64,000 nucleotides of DNA from Gammaproteobacteria bacterium (GTDB taxonomy: Bacteria; Pseudomonadota; Gammaproteobacteria; SZUA-229). Numbering within the stretch: position 1 is the stretch's first letter; each line of letters begins with the position of its first letter. The position numbers and the translations under genes were made by a program. This document shows, one piece after another, positions 28,654 to 37,391 of this stretch. The notes under the pieces were generated by a model that saw only the letters and a program-made list of their open reading frames with translations, ran no database searches and was not told where the DNA came from. Where the stretch lies: assembly GCA_024636785.1 (NCBI GenBank), contig JAGXGK010000015.1, positions 124,001-188,000 on the forward strand, written 5' to 3'.

Positions 28654-29817
28654 ATGAATGATCAACGCGCCAGCCTGAGCCTTGTTCCTTATTGGCGGCT
28701 CAGCAGCTTCTATTTTTTCTATTTCGCCTCGCTCGGCGCAATAGTGCCTTACTGGAGCCTGTACCTGAAAGCGCAGGGTTTTGGTGCCCAGGAAATCGGC
28801 ACACTCATCGCTTTCATTCCCGCCACGAAAATTTTCGCGCCCTACATCTGGGGCTGGGTGGCCGACCATACTCAGCGTCCTATCACTATCATTCGCATAG
28901 CCAACCTGCTCGCCGTACTGGCGTTTATCGGCGTGTTTTTTGGCAACAGCTACTGGTGGCTGGCGCTGGTCATGTTCATGTTCAGTTTCTTCTGGAACTC
29001 CTCACTGCCGCAATTCGAAGCCACTACCCTGAATCACCTCAATAAAGAGATACACCGTTATAGCAACATCCGGCTCTGGGGTTCACTGGGTTTTATTTTT
29101 ATAGTGGTCGGGCTCGGCGAGTTTTTTCAAAGTCAGAGCATCGGCGGCTTACCGTTTTTTATTCTAGCCTTGCTGGTGGCCATATTTCTGGTCAGCCTGA
29201 CAGTGCCCGATTGCTTGCAGGTAGAACACGAAGAGCAGGGCCACATCATGAACGTGGTACGTCGACCTGTGGTGCTGGCGTTTCTGGCGATATGTTTTTT
29301 AATGGTGCTTAGCCACGGCCCCTATTACACCTTCTACAGTATCTACCTCGAAGACCACGGCTACAGCCGCCGATTCATCGGCCTCTTCTGGGCCGTCGGT
29401 GTCATCGCCGAAGTGGGCATCTTTCTGCTCATGCATCGTATCATTCCTCTGCTGGGCGTACGTTTGTTATTGCTCATCACCTTCGCACTCACCGCCCTAC
29501 GCTGGCTGCTCATCGGCTACTTTCCGGACAACAGCACCATCCTGTTCATCGCGCAGTTATTCCACGCCTTTAGTTTTGGAATGTTTCATGCAGTGGGAAT
29601 TTTACTGGTGCATCAATTTTTTAAAGGCAAACATCAGGGCAGGGGACAGGCGTTATACGCCAGCCTGAGTTTTGGCGTCGGCGGCGCAGCAGGCAGTTTG
29701 CTTAGCGGTTTATTGTGGGATCGAATGGATCATTCGAGTTTGTTTGCGCTGGCGGCACTGGCGGCATTGTTAGCGTGGGGGATAGTCTGGAAGTTTATGC
29801 GAATAAGTCTCAAATAG
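28654..29817 (+). CDS. MFS transporter (HcaT/PPP family)
   Basis: A 387-residue permease with about 12 membrane helices, like 3-phenylpropionate permease HcaT: opening PYWRLSSFYFFYFASLGAIVPYWSLYL and internal IRLWGSLGFIF. Frame is open from 28582, but the ATG at 28654 starts at the family position (MNDQRASLSLVPYWRL). Substrate unknown; it lies downstream of aroC, though this alone does not show an aromatic substrate. Confidence 0.83.
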   Translation: MNDQRASLSLVPYWRLSSFYFFYFASLGAIVPYWSLYLKAQGFGAQEIGTLIAFIPATKIFAPYIWGWVADHTQRPITIIRIANLLAVLAFIGVFFGNSYWWLALVMFMFSFFWNSSLPQFEATTLNHLNKEIHRYSNIRLWGSLGFIFIVVGLGEFFQSQSIGGLPFFILALLVAIFLVSLTVPDCLQVEHEEQGHIMNVVRRPVVLAFLAICFLMVLSHGPYYTFYSIYLEDHGYSRRFIGLFWAVGVIAEVGIFLLMHRIIPLLGVRLLLLITFALTALRWLLIGYFPDNSTILFIAQLFHAFSFGMFHAVGILLVHQFFKGKHQGRGQALYASLSFGVGGAAGSLLSGLLWDRMDHSSLFALAALAALLAWGIVWKFMRISLK

Positions 29818-29939
29818 ATTAAAAACGCGGTGCATCTCTGTCATAATCGCGCAGGTCGCTCACCAGTAATCAAACTGTTCTAATAAAAATGGCAATGGCG
29901 GTTAAAGCTTTTTAATTTATTTCCGCAGGAATCTATTTC

Positions 29940-31268
29940 ATGAAAACACTGACCGCACCCGATCATCCTAGCCTCTGGCAGGCTATGCAATACTGGTTCA
30001 AACTGGGCTTCATTAGTTTCGGCGGACCCGCCGGACAAATTTCAATCATGCATCAGGAACTGGTGGAAAAACGCCGCTGGATTTCCGAACGCCGCTTTCT
30101 GCATGCGCTGAATTACTGTATGTTATTGCCCGGCCCCGAGGCCATCCAGCTGGCTATCTATATCAGCTGGCTCATGCACGGCGTCATCGGCGCCATCATC
30201 GCCGGCGTATTATTTTTTCTACCCGCATTTATTCTGTTATCACTGCTGGCTGTCATTTATCTCACCTGGGGCGACGTCACTTTAGTGCAGGGCATTTTTT
30301 ACGGCATTAAACCGGCCGTGGTGGCAGTGGTGTTATTTGCCGCCTGGCGCATTGGCTCACGTGCACTCAAAAATAAAATTCTGTGGACTATGGCGGCGCT
30401 CGCCTTTGTTGGTATTTTTGTTTTTGATATCAGCTTCCCCTGGATTGTGCTGGCCGCAGCCATACTGGGTGCAGCGGGCGGCAAGTGGCTGCCGGAAAAA
30501 TTCAAAACCGGTGGCGGTCACGGCAGCAGCGACAAAGACTACGGCCCGGCAATCATCGACGATGATTCACCCGTGCCGGCACATGCGCGTTTTTCCCTTA
30601 AAAAACTGGCGGCAAAGATAATTTTGTTCAGCCTGATCTGGCTTGTCGCCATGTACGTTGTTAGCGCTGAACCTACGCTGTTGAAGATGGGCGAATTTTT
30701 CACCAAAGCCGCCTTCCTGACCATCGGCGGTGCCTACGCCGTTCTGCCCTACGTATATCAGGGTGCCGTCGAAAATTACCAATGGCTGACCGGCCCGCAA
30801 ATGATCGACGGCCTCGCCTTAGGTGAAACCACGCCCGGTCCACTCATCATGATCGTGACCTGGGTCGGTTATCTCGGTGCGGTTTCAAAAGAAATATTCG
30901 CTAACACGTTTGTCGCCGGACTGGCCGGTGCAGCTGTCGCCACTTTCTTTACTTTTCTGCCTTCATTTTTATTTATCCTCACCGGCGGCCCCATGGTCGA
31001 AGCCACTCGCAACGAACTGAAATTCACCGCTCCCCTAACGGGTATCACCGCCGCCGTAGTTGGCGTTATTGTCAACCTGGCCGTATTTTTTGCATGGCAC
31101 ACCTTCTGGCCCAGCGCTACCATCAGTAAACCTTTTTCAGGCTCATTTGAATGGTTGCCAGTAATAGTTGCCATCGCCAGTTTCATTGCTCTATGGAAAT
31201 ACAAAATCGATATCATGAAAGTGATAGGTGTATGTGCTTTGATTGGTCTGGTTTATGCGTATCAGTAG
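29940..31268 (+). CDS. chrA: Chromate transporter, ChrA family
   Basis: A 442-residue inner-membrane protein with two homologous halves, the long-chain CHR type. The N-half has LGFISFGGPAGQISIMHQELVEKRRWIS and the C-half AAFLTIGGAYAVLPYVYQGAVENYQWLT, each with a pumping-loop Gly-rich motif. Members export chromate by proton antiport, though sulfate-like oxyanions may also be handled. Gene stands alone. The GC-rich codon use resembles its neighbours. Confidence 0.88.
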   Translation: MKTLTAPDHPSLWQAMQYWFKLGFISFGGPAGQISIMHQELVEKRRWISERRFLHALNYCMLLPGPEAIQLAIYISWLMHGVIGAIIAGVLFFLPAFILLSLLAVIYLTWGDVTLVQGIFYGIKPAVVAVVLFAAWRIGSRALKNKILWTMAALAFVGIFVFDISFPWIVLAAAILGAAGGKWLPEKFKTGGGHGSSDKDYGPAIIDDDSPVPAHARFSLKKLAAKIILFSLIWLVAMYVVSAEPTLLKMGEFFTKAAFLTIGGAYAVLPYVYQGAVENYQWLTGPQMIDGLALGETTPGPLIMIVTWVGYLGAVSKEIFANTFVAGLAGAAVATFFTFLPSFLFILTGGPMVEATRNELKFTAPLTGITAAVVGVIVNLAVFFAWHTFWPSATISKPFSGSFEWLPVIVAIASFIALWKYKIDIMKVIGVCALIGLVYAYQ

Positions 31269-31370
31269 AAATTAAGTTGGGCGGTTTTTTTATCGGCCAG
31301 GCGCGACAAATTCGACAGGCACGGTGGTGCACGGAAGTACTGATGATAAACCTAAGGATGGAATGAATTT

Positions 31371-31485
31371 GAATAGCCGATTTTAGGCTAGCCCCATCGG
31401 GGCAAATACCATGGAAGGTATTTGTAATATTAAACAGCCGTTTTATGGCTGGCCTGCAGGGCAAAACACAGGGAAGTATTTTGTA
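31371..31485. repeat. Two tandem ~57-bp units, each with three hairpins
   Basis: Unit 1 (31371-31428) and unit 2 (31432-31487) are about 70% alike. Each contains three small palindromes in the same order: AGCC..GGCT, GCCCC..GGGGC (unit 2 GCC..GGC) and AATACC..GGTATT (unit 2 AAAACAC..GTATTTT). The wider 523-bp gap to the DUF302-like gene shows nothing else I recognise apart from the promoter region. Confidence 0.7.
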
Positions 31486-31791
31486 ATCCCGCTCGCTGAT
31501 CTTAATTCGCCGTCATTAGTTAAGTCTCCAGCCAATAATCAGGCCTGCTCACCTGATATTTATTTACTCGGATAGGCTCAGTGGCCGCACACGCTTCGTT
31601 GATTTTCGTTGAAAGTGGGTTTTCATTTACTATAACTAACTGAAATATCAGTGGATTATTTTTATCCTGAAAGCGTACGAATTTTGACGAACAAATTACT
31701 GGCAATCACTGGTCATCCTTATTAACTTGGTCTCTGCTACAGAAACGAACATTTAGCTGGTTATTAAATAAAAAAATATGGAGTAAATGAG

Positions 31792-33228
31792 ATGAACAAA
31801 AATGATACAAAATGTGCCACCGGTTCCTGTCTTGGGCGTTGGGTAAAGAAAACGCTTTATGGCAGTGCCCTGGTGGGTCTGGCCATGACCATGGCTTCAC
31901 CTGTCGCAATGGCGGATGACAAGAAAGGTTTCCAGACTTTTACCCCCTATAATCGTGTGGCCAAGTTGCCGGTAGTGTTGAACGCCGACCGTAAAACTGA
32001 CTACGTTGCCACCTATAACAAGGCAAAAGCGGCATCACTGGCGCTGGCCAATTACGTGGCGCGTTACCATGATGAAGAAGTGCTCGGTGCAGATGTTATC
32101 AAGGGCGATGACTGGGTACTCGGCGGCACCTCGCTGGCCTGCCGTAAGGCCCGCACCTGTACTGATGAAGAAATTTCCGGTGCCATTCTGGGTATTCCGG
32201 CACCGGAGCCGATCGACCCGGCGCTGCCATTGTCGAAAGCCAACACCAAAAAAGCCAACGTAATGGATTTCTGCAACGAGCATTACGCCAAGCAGGCTTT
32301 GGGCGTGTCACCGATTGTGGGCGACAAGAAAGTTGTGAACGGTTATTCACACACTTCGGCGCTGCCCTGTGAAGTCTCCATCTGGAATGATGGCGACTAT
32401 ATCTATGTGGATATGCTCGATCCCAATGCGATTTTCAGTCTGTTCTTCACCGACGTGCTGTTCAGTGATGACATGAATGACCCGGCTTTCGCCGAAGCCA
32501 TTTCTGCGCTGCCGCCACAGGTAAAATCTGAAATCCGCGCCATCGTCCAGCACGCCATGGTCGAGTTCGATCCCAAGGCCGAGCCCATGAACAAGCCCCT
32601 GGGGCCCAAGTACAAGAAAATGGACGAGGTGGTCAGCGTGGTGGCTATGTCACCGGAACAATCCCCCTACAAGCACGTGAGCTACACCCGTGTTGATGGT
32701 GGTGTGTTTACCGCTGCCGATTCCTCAGGCGTCACCCAGGCTATCATCAACACGATGAGTATCCATGGTACGGCTGATGAAGGTGTTCACTCAACGGTGA
32801 TCGAAGACGACGGGTCCACTCTGGACAGCATTCTCAGCCCCAAATCGAGCTGGCGTTCGGCGCGTGCCACACCGCTGACGCTGCCAGGCAAAAACCATAT
32901 CGTCGAGGCCTGCTCACCGAAGTACGCCAAGATGGCGATGAGCACCGGCCTGCACCACGTCACCGCACTGCCCTGTGAAATCACGGTGCAGATTCTCGAC
33001 AGAGACGGTGATGGCAGCAAGGAAACTCTGGTAGTCAGCTACCTGGATCCACACTTTATGCTGGGTGCTCTGTTCGCGGATATTTCCGCGGAAGACCAGG
33101 TTGCTTTCGCAGACATTCCAGGCAACATCTTGGATGATCTGCAGAAGATTGTAGCTGCGGCATTGGAGTTCAATTCAGGTATTGCTCTGAACGAAGGTGT
33201 GCAGATTAGTTACAACATGCTGCCCTGA
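31792..33228 (+). CDS. Exported protein with two DUF302-like repeats
   Basis: A 478-residue protein with a long signal peptide (about residues 1-41, ending PVAMA). Two homologous parts are seen: residues ~158-224 (MDFCNEHYAKQAL...HTSALPCEVSI...MLDPNAIFSLFFTDV) and ~371-431 (VEACSPKYAKMAM...HHVTALPCEITV...YLDPHFMLGALFADI). Each holds paired cysteines (C161/C193 and C374/C395) that could bind metal or heme-like ligands or form disulfides. The repeats resemble DUF302, known mostly in sulfur and heavy-metal contexts, without a set function. A strong terminator follows. Neighbours are a TlpA-like protein and a rhodanese. Confidence 0.7.
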   Translation: MNKNDTKCATGSCLGRWVKKTLYGSALVGLAMTMASPVAMADDKKGFQTFTPYNRVAKLPVVLNADRKTDYVATYNKAKAASLALANYVARYHDEEVLGADVIKGDDWVLGGTSLACRKARTCTDEEISGAILGIPAPEPIDPALPLSKANTKKANVMDFCNEHYAKQALGVSPIVGDKKVVNGYSHTSALPCEVSIWNDGDYIYVDMLDPNAIFSLFFTDVLFSDDMNDPAFAEAISALPPQVKSEIRAIVQHAMVEFDPKAEPMNKPLGPKYKKMDEVVSVVAMSPEQSPYKHVSYTRVDGGVFTAADSSGVTQAIINTMSIHGTADEGVHSTVIEDDGSTLDSILSPKSSWRSARATPLTLPGKNHIVEACSPKYAKMAMSTGLHHVTALPCEITVQILDRDGDGSKETLVVSYLDPHFMLGALFADISAEDQVAFADIPGNILDDLQKIVAAALEFNSGIALNEGVQISYNMLP

Positions 33229-33252
33229 TAAGCGTGATGAGTGAGTAAAACG

Positions 33253-33335
33253 CCTCCTGGTGAGTCCGTGGTGAGTTCGGTATGTAGTAAGTATTGCCGA
33301 CCTCCATGCCACGGATTTACCCAGGAGGTTTTTTT
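33253..33335 (+). terminator. Strong terminator or attenuator before the tlpA-like gene
   Basis: CCTCCTGG (33253-33260) pairs with CCAGGAGG (33321-33328), with CCGTGG and CCACGG pairing inside, followed by seven T (33329-33335). It separates the DUF302-like gene from the TlpA-like gene and lies only 23 bp upstream of the latter's ATG. Confidence 0.85.
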
Positions 33336-33357
33336 GGATGAACAGGCTGGATCAACA

Positions 33358-33873
33358 ATGAAAATAATGATTGCTTTAACCATTGCCCTGCTGGGCATGA
33401 GCCTGCAGGCGAGGGCGGTCGATTATGAATTACCGGATCTCGACGGCAAACCACAGGCGCTCGACCAGTACCTCGGTAAGTGGGTGGTGGTGAATTACTG
33501 GGCCACCTGGTGCAACACATGCATCAAGGAACTGCCGGACCTTATCGCCTTGCATGAAGGTAATAAAGATGGCGAAATAGTCGTCGTCGTCGGCATAAAT
33601 TACGAGATGATAAATTTAGATAGACTGAAAAACTTTGTGGCACAGTATTCCATTCCCTATTTGGTTCTACGCAGCGAACCGGTGTCGACGACACCGCTGG
33701 GCCCAGTGCCGGCCCTGCCTACCACCTATATCATTAACCCCGAGGGGATAACCGTAGCCGGCGAGATCGGTATAGTCACCCGGCAAAATCTTGAAGATTA
33801 TATAAATGAGAGAAAAGCCGCCTATGAACGCACTAAAATCACACGGCAGCCCGAAGCTGAAATTCAGGGTTGA
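33358..33873 (+). CDS. Periplasmic TlpA-like thioredoxin
   Basis: A 171-residue thioredoxin-fold protein with a signal peptide (residues 1-20, ARAVD) and active site C52-N-T-C55 in YWATWCNTCIKELPDL. Probably reduces or exchanges disulfides in the periplasm, possibly on the cysteine-rich DUF302-like protein encoded upstream. The frame is open from 33241, but the ATG at 33358 gives the secretion signal. The cis-Pro loop is present (PALPTTYII). Confidence 0.85.
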   Translation: MKIMIALTIALLGMSLQARAVDYELPDLDGKPQALDQYLGKWVVVNYWATWCNTCIKELPDLIALHEGNKDGEIVVVVGINYEMINLDRLKNFVAQYSIPYLVLRSEPVSTTPLGPVPALPTTYIINPEGITVAGEIGIVTRQNLEDYINERKAAYERTKITRQPEAEIQG

Positions 33874-34242
33874 ATTTTAACTGGATTGAGACCGATTCTC
33901 TGAGCAAAGCAGTTCAGATAAAGGCTTAGGCTCCTAACTTTTATCATCTATAACGCCTGCGAGAAATCTCTGAAATAGTGGTTGAAGTGTCAGCTCTTTA
34001 TGCAGGCATTGACGTGCTAAATGGATTGCTCCAGGAAGGATCACCCTTTGCTTTAATCGCCATAAACCCGACAGTCTACTGGAACCATAAACAGCACATC
34101 CTTTCACCATGGCCCTGATCTGTGCCGCCTGTGAACCCAGCACAGATTTGCGCGGCAGAGTCTATTCTTCCTGCTGATAGTATGGCGTCACCATAGTCAG
34201 CTATACTTTTATGGATGGTTATTAAGAGTATGGTTATTTCCT

Positions 34243-34674
34243 ATGTTGTTTAATATTCAAAAGCCGGGCATGGTTATATTACTGCTGCTGGCTTCACCAT
34301 TGTGGGCGAATTCCAGGTCGGTCGCGCCGGAGAGTATTCCCGGTGCGGTGATGGTGAGTGCGGAGGAGGTGATCGAGCTGATTCTGACCAGTCCTGAGCT
34401 GGTGGTGATTGATTCGCGCAAGAAAAACGAGTACAGCAAAGGGCATATCGAGAGCGCGGTGAATCTGCTGAATGCCGATATGCAGCCGGAGATGCTGGCC
34501 GAACTGGTGCCGGACAAGTCGGGCGCGATTCTATTTTACTGTAATGGGATTCACTGTCTGCGCAGTGCTGATGCGGTGAGCAAAGCGTTGAGCTGGGGAT
34601 ATGAAAATATTTTCTGGTTCAGAGGCGGTTGGCAGGAATGGACAGAAAAACGGCTTCCGATGATATCCGATTAA
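34243..34674 (+). CDS. Periplasmic rhodanese-like protein
   Basis: A 143-residue single-domain rhodanese with a signal peptide (residues 1-24). It carries the family core VIDSRKKNEYSKGHIESAVNL and an active loop FYC100NGIHC105LRSAD, in which C100 or C105 could carry persulfide sulfur. Such proteins move sulfane sulfur in the periplasm of sulfur oxidisers. It is 36 bp before the sensor gene on the same strand and probably shares its transcript. Confidence 0.85.
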   Translation: MLFNIQKPGMVILLLLASPLWANSRSVAPESIPGAVMVSAEEVIELILTSPELVVIDSRKKNEYSKGHIESAVNLLNADMQPEMLAELVPDKSGAILFYCNGIHCLRSADAVSKALSWGYENIFWFRGGWQEWTEKRLPMISD

Positions 34675-34710
34675 TCGCTGAGTTTGATTATATATTTCGG
34701 TTATAAACTA

Positions 34711-36582
34711 ATGCGCGTAGAAAATATTTCTATCAGGGCGGCAACGATATTCATTTTTACAATGATTGCAGTGGTAGCGATTATTCTGTCGTTGTTTGCC
34801 GGTAATTATTTCAGGCAGTCGGCGCTGGATGCGCAGGTGAGTAATCTATCGCGTGTAATTGAAGTGGCTGCACAGGAAATGTTCAAGCATGTAAGAGATC
34901 ATACTTTTGATCTGGGGATGAAGCTGGGTAACAATGCCGAGCTGATTAAGGCGGTTGATGAAATTGAGTCACCAGGAGGTGAGTCGAAGCTGGAGGCGTT
35001 ACTGGATGATCCGTTTATTAATGGCTTTGTTGGTATTGCCGAAATCGATATGGTCAAGCTCAGGGTTTATGATCTGAATTTGCGCCTACTGGCCGAGAGC
35101 AGTCAGGGGGTGACCGATCTGGTGCGTGCGCCGTCTGTTTATCTGCAAAATATACTTCAACAGCGCCGGGGGGTTGAACGCCTGAAAGCCGTTGATGGAC
35201 TGTGGAACTCGCCGCACGGGCCATTATATTCTACGGTGGTGCCGGTGGGCGGATTACGACTGATGGCTTATCTGGAAGTGGTCGTTAACCCGGCGTTTAA
35301 TGTTCCGGAAATCGGCAAAATCACTAAAACACCGGTCAATGTGTTTTCCGCCACCGGCAAGCCGTTGAGCAATGCTGCAAACGAAGACCGTGCTCATTTT
35401 CTGCCTGTGGAATTTAATCTTTTGGCCTCAGACGGCGAACTCGCCTTTCGTATTGTTGGCTACGAAAATGTCGAAAAACTCAATGAGGAAATGGAAAACA
35501 CGCGCACGGTCACTATCAGTGGTTTTTTGCTGCTCTCAATGCTGTCACTGGCTTTCGCGCTCTGGCTGTTTAACCGTTTTCTATTTATACCGGTGAGCCG
35601 GATGATCACTGATATGGATAAGATCGCCGGTGGCAATATGAAAATAGAAGTAAACAGAACGGGTCTGCGGGAATTTTATCTGCTTGCCAAAAGCTTTAAT
35701 GCCATGGCTGACAAGGTAAAACTCAGAACAGATGAACTCAGAGATTCGCAAAACCGTCTGCGCCATCTGCTCGATCTGGATGAATACGCCATTTTGTATT
35801 TTGCTCTTGATCATGGCGTGCTTTATTTTAATAAAAGCACTTCGGATCTTTTTGGTTATGACAATGGCGAAATCAATGATCTGGAATTCACTGATCTGTT
35901 TACCGATGATGTTACAAAATTAATATCCAGTCTGAATAAGGACGCGGGGCAAAACAGATTACAGATGAAAATGCAGTGTCGGACTAAAGCCGGCGCAGTT
36001 TTTCAGTGTCATGCGATGGTCAGGCAATTAGAAATTATGGGGGAGCCGGGCTATGCCGTGGTCATCCGCCCTGCAGCCAGCCTGCCGGCTGATCTGAACC
36101 AGCAGTTCACTACGAATAGTGGCGAGCTTGATGAAGTCGGCGCTAGACAGGTTGAACAGTCGCTGAAACGGATCATAGAAATCGCCAGTGATAACCCGGC
36201 ACTGTTACTGGGGCTGGATGTGTCAGGGTTGTCCGAGTCGCAACTGAATACAGCAGCAGACAAGAAAACCTTGCTGCGTGAACGTGCTGTTGCGGTAATG
36301 TCGGCGGTACTGGCTTGCTGGGAATATGATCTGGGCAAGAGCAAGGTTGATCTGGCAGATGCGAGCGGCATCTGGCCGGTATACATGGACAAGTCGACAC
36401 CGACCACGCGCACCCTTGACCGATACCTGCATATCGACACCTGTCCCAAAAATCCGCGCTGTCAGCGGGTAGTAGATACCGCTGAATTTGTACTCAGGCA
36501 AATCGGTGGTCGGCAGACCTCATACCGGCAAAAACTGGCCGAGACGCTCGACGCGTTACGTCAGACGATAACAGGCGTGTAG
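34711..36582 (+). CDS. Membrane HAMP/PAS sensor without visible output domain
   Basis: A 623-residue protein with a membrane segment at ~10-32, a periplasmic sensor domain (~35-265), a second membrane segment (~270-292), a HAMP linker (~293-345) and a PAS-like domain (~355-460). The remaining 150 residues carry neither a kinase, GGDEF nor HD-GYP motif; the segment has C-x5-C (DTCPKNPRC). The start at the ATG 34711 gives the standard MRVENISIRAATIF opening; a TTG at 34684 is also possible. The gene follows a rhodanese gene, so it may sense a sulfur compound, but this is inferred only from position. Confidence 0.7.
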   Translation: MRVENISIRAATIFIFTMIAVVAIILSLFAGNYFRQSALDAQVSNLSRVIEVAAQEMFKHVRDHTFDLGMKLGNNAELIKAVDEIESPGGESKLEALLDDPFINGFVGIAEIDMVKLRVYDLNLRLLAESSQGVTDLVRAPSVYLQNILQQRRGVERLKAVDGLWNSPHGPLYSTVVPVGGLRLMAYLEVVVNPAFNVPEIGKITKTPVNVFSATGKPLSNAANEDRAHFLPVEFNLLASDGELAFRIVGYENVEKLNEEMENTRTVTISGFLLLSMLSLAFALWLFNRFLFIPVSRMITDMDKIAGGNMKIEVNRTGLREFYLLAKSFNAMADKVKLRTDELRDSQNRLRHLLDLDEYAILYFALDHGVLYFNKSTSDLFGYDNGEINDLEFTDLFTDDVTKLISSLNKDAGQNRLQMKMQCRTKAGAVFQCHAMVRQLEIMGEPGYAVVIRPAASLPADLNQQFTTNSGELDEVGARQVEQSLKRIIEIASDNPALLLGLDVSGLSESQLNTAADKKTLLRERAVAVMSAVLACWEYDLGKSKVDLADASGIWPVYMDKSTPTTRTLDRYLHIDTCPKNPRCQRVVDTAEFVLRQIGGRQTSYRQKLAETLDALRQTITGV

Positions 36583-36864
36583 CCTGATCAGTCAAAAGTT
36601 TAGGTAATGAATTTAGTCGCCATTCATGGCGAATGGCCGCTACCAATGCCGGAAGCTGAGGCAGTTTGTAAAGGGAGGGTTAAAAGCGCCTTTCTATTTC
36701 ATGCTGGCGCATAAAAAAATGTAGAATCTGCAACGAATTGTGCAGTAGTAGTCGATTCTCAGGGCCAGGTATTACTTATCAAATGTTATAATATGGGATC
36801 CAAATCTGTATTTGTTAAGTGATGGTGAACGATTTTTAACCAATTCCAGTACTTTTAGACTCAT

Positions 36865-37119
36865 TTATATTGGACAAGGTGCGGGGTGGTTTTCAGCGAA
36901 ATGGAGGAGTTTATACCTTACTATACTCAAATTCCTGGCGAGCATACCGGTGAGGGAATGCATCTGGTTGCGGCTGGTGAACAGAGTGAATTTCCCGGGG
37001 CCGGTCTCGCGCAGGCGGTCTTCCATGATCTGGAAGGCCTCATCCCGGGAGATCACTACAAAATCCGGGCTGTCCCGGTCGGTTGACGCCTTTGCGGTAT
37101 CGAAGCAGCCTGGTCAGTC
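36865..37119 (-). pseudogene. Possible gene remnant, unidentified
   Basis: A minus-strand frame open upstream to about 37119 encodes AKASTDRDSPDFVVIS followed by RDEAFQIMEDRLRETGPGKF, a helix-like, coding-looking stretch with no good start. The upstream part appears in another frame (YAKASWGDMKRYSL). This would fit a decayed gene with a frameshift. No family recognised. The rest of the 809-bp gap between the sensor and aprM shows no gene. Confidence 0.25.
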
Positions 37120-37288
37120 GCGCCAGCGAATACCGCTTCATATCGCCCCAGCTGGCTTTGGCGTAGATTACCCCCCCTTACTGAGAGGGTGGTTCGGGTT
37201 GTTCTGGATGTGGCGCACCTCAACGTCGCGTAGGCTGAATCATATGCTACAACGACAGATGCACACGTAAAAAGGGGGTATAACTTTT

Positions 37289-37317
37289 TTGTATAGGGGG
37301 CTTAGTATTACTATGCT
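37289..37317 (+). promoter_or_regulatory. Candidate promoter of aprMBA
   Basis: TTGTAT (37289-37294) and TATGCT (37312-37317) with a 17-bp spacer, about 75 bp before aprM. The RBS AGAGGA at 37378-37383 fixes the aprM start. By-eye prediction. Confidence 0.4.
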
Positions 37318-37391
37318 CGACATTTGCTCATTTTAAAGATAACCTATCGCCCAATAATTCAATAACGATAATTTTTTAGAGGATAATCCCA

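Noticed and set aside
33934..34143. Minus-strand 69-codon frame between the TlpA-like and rhodanese genes, suspected transposase remnant
   Set aside because: No motif or terminal repeat could be identified; the 369-bp gap shows no supported gene.
36812..37270. Plus-strand 152-codon frame before aprM
   Set aside because: Starts without a ribosome site, has random-looking composition, and overlaps a better-looking minus-strand remnant.
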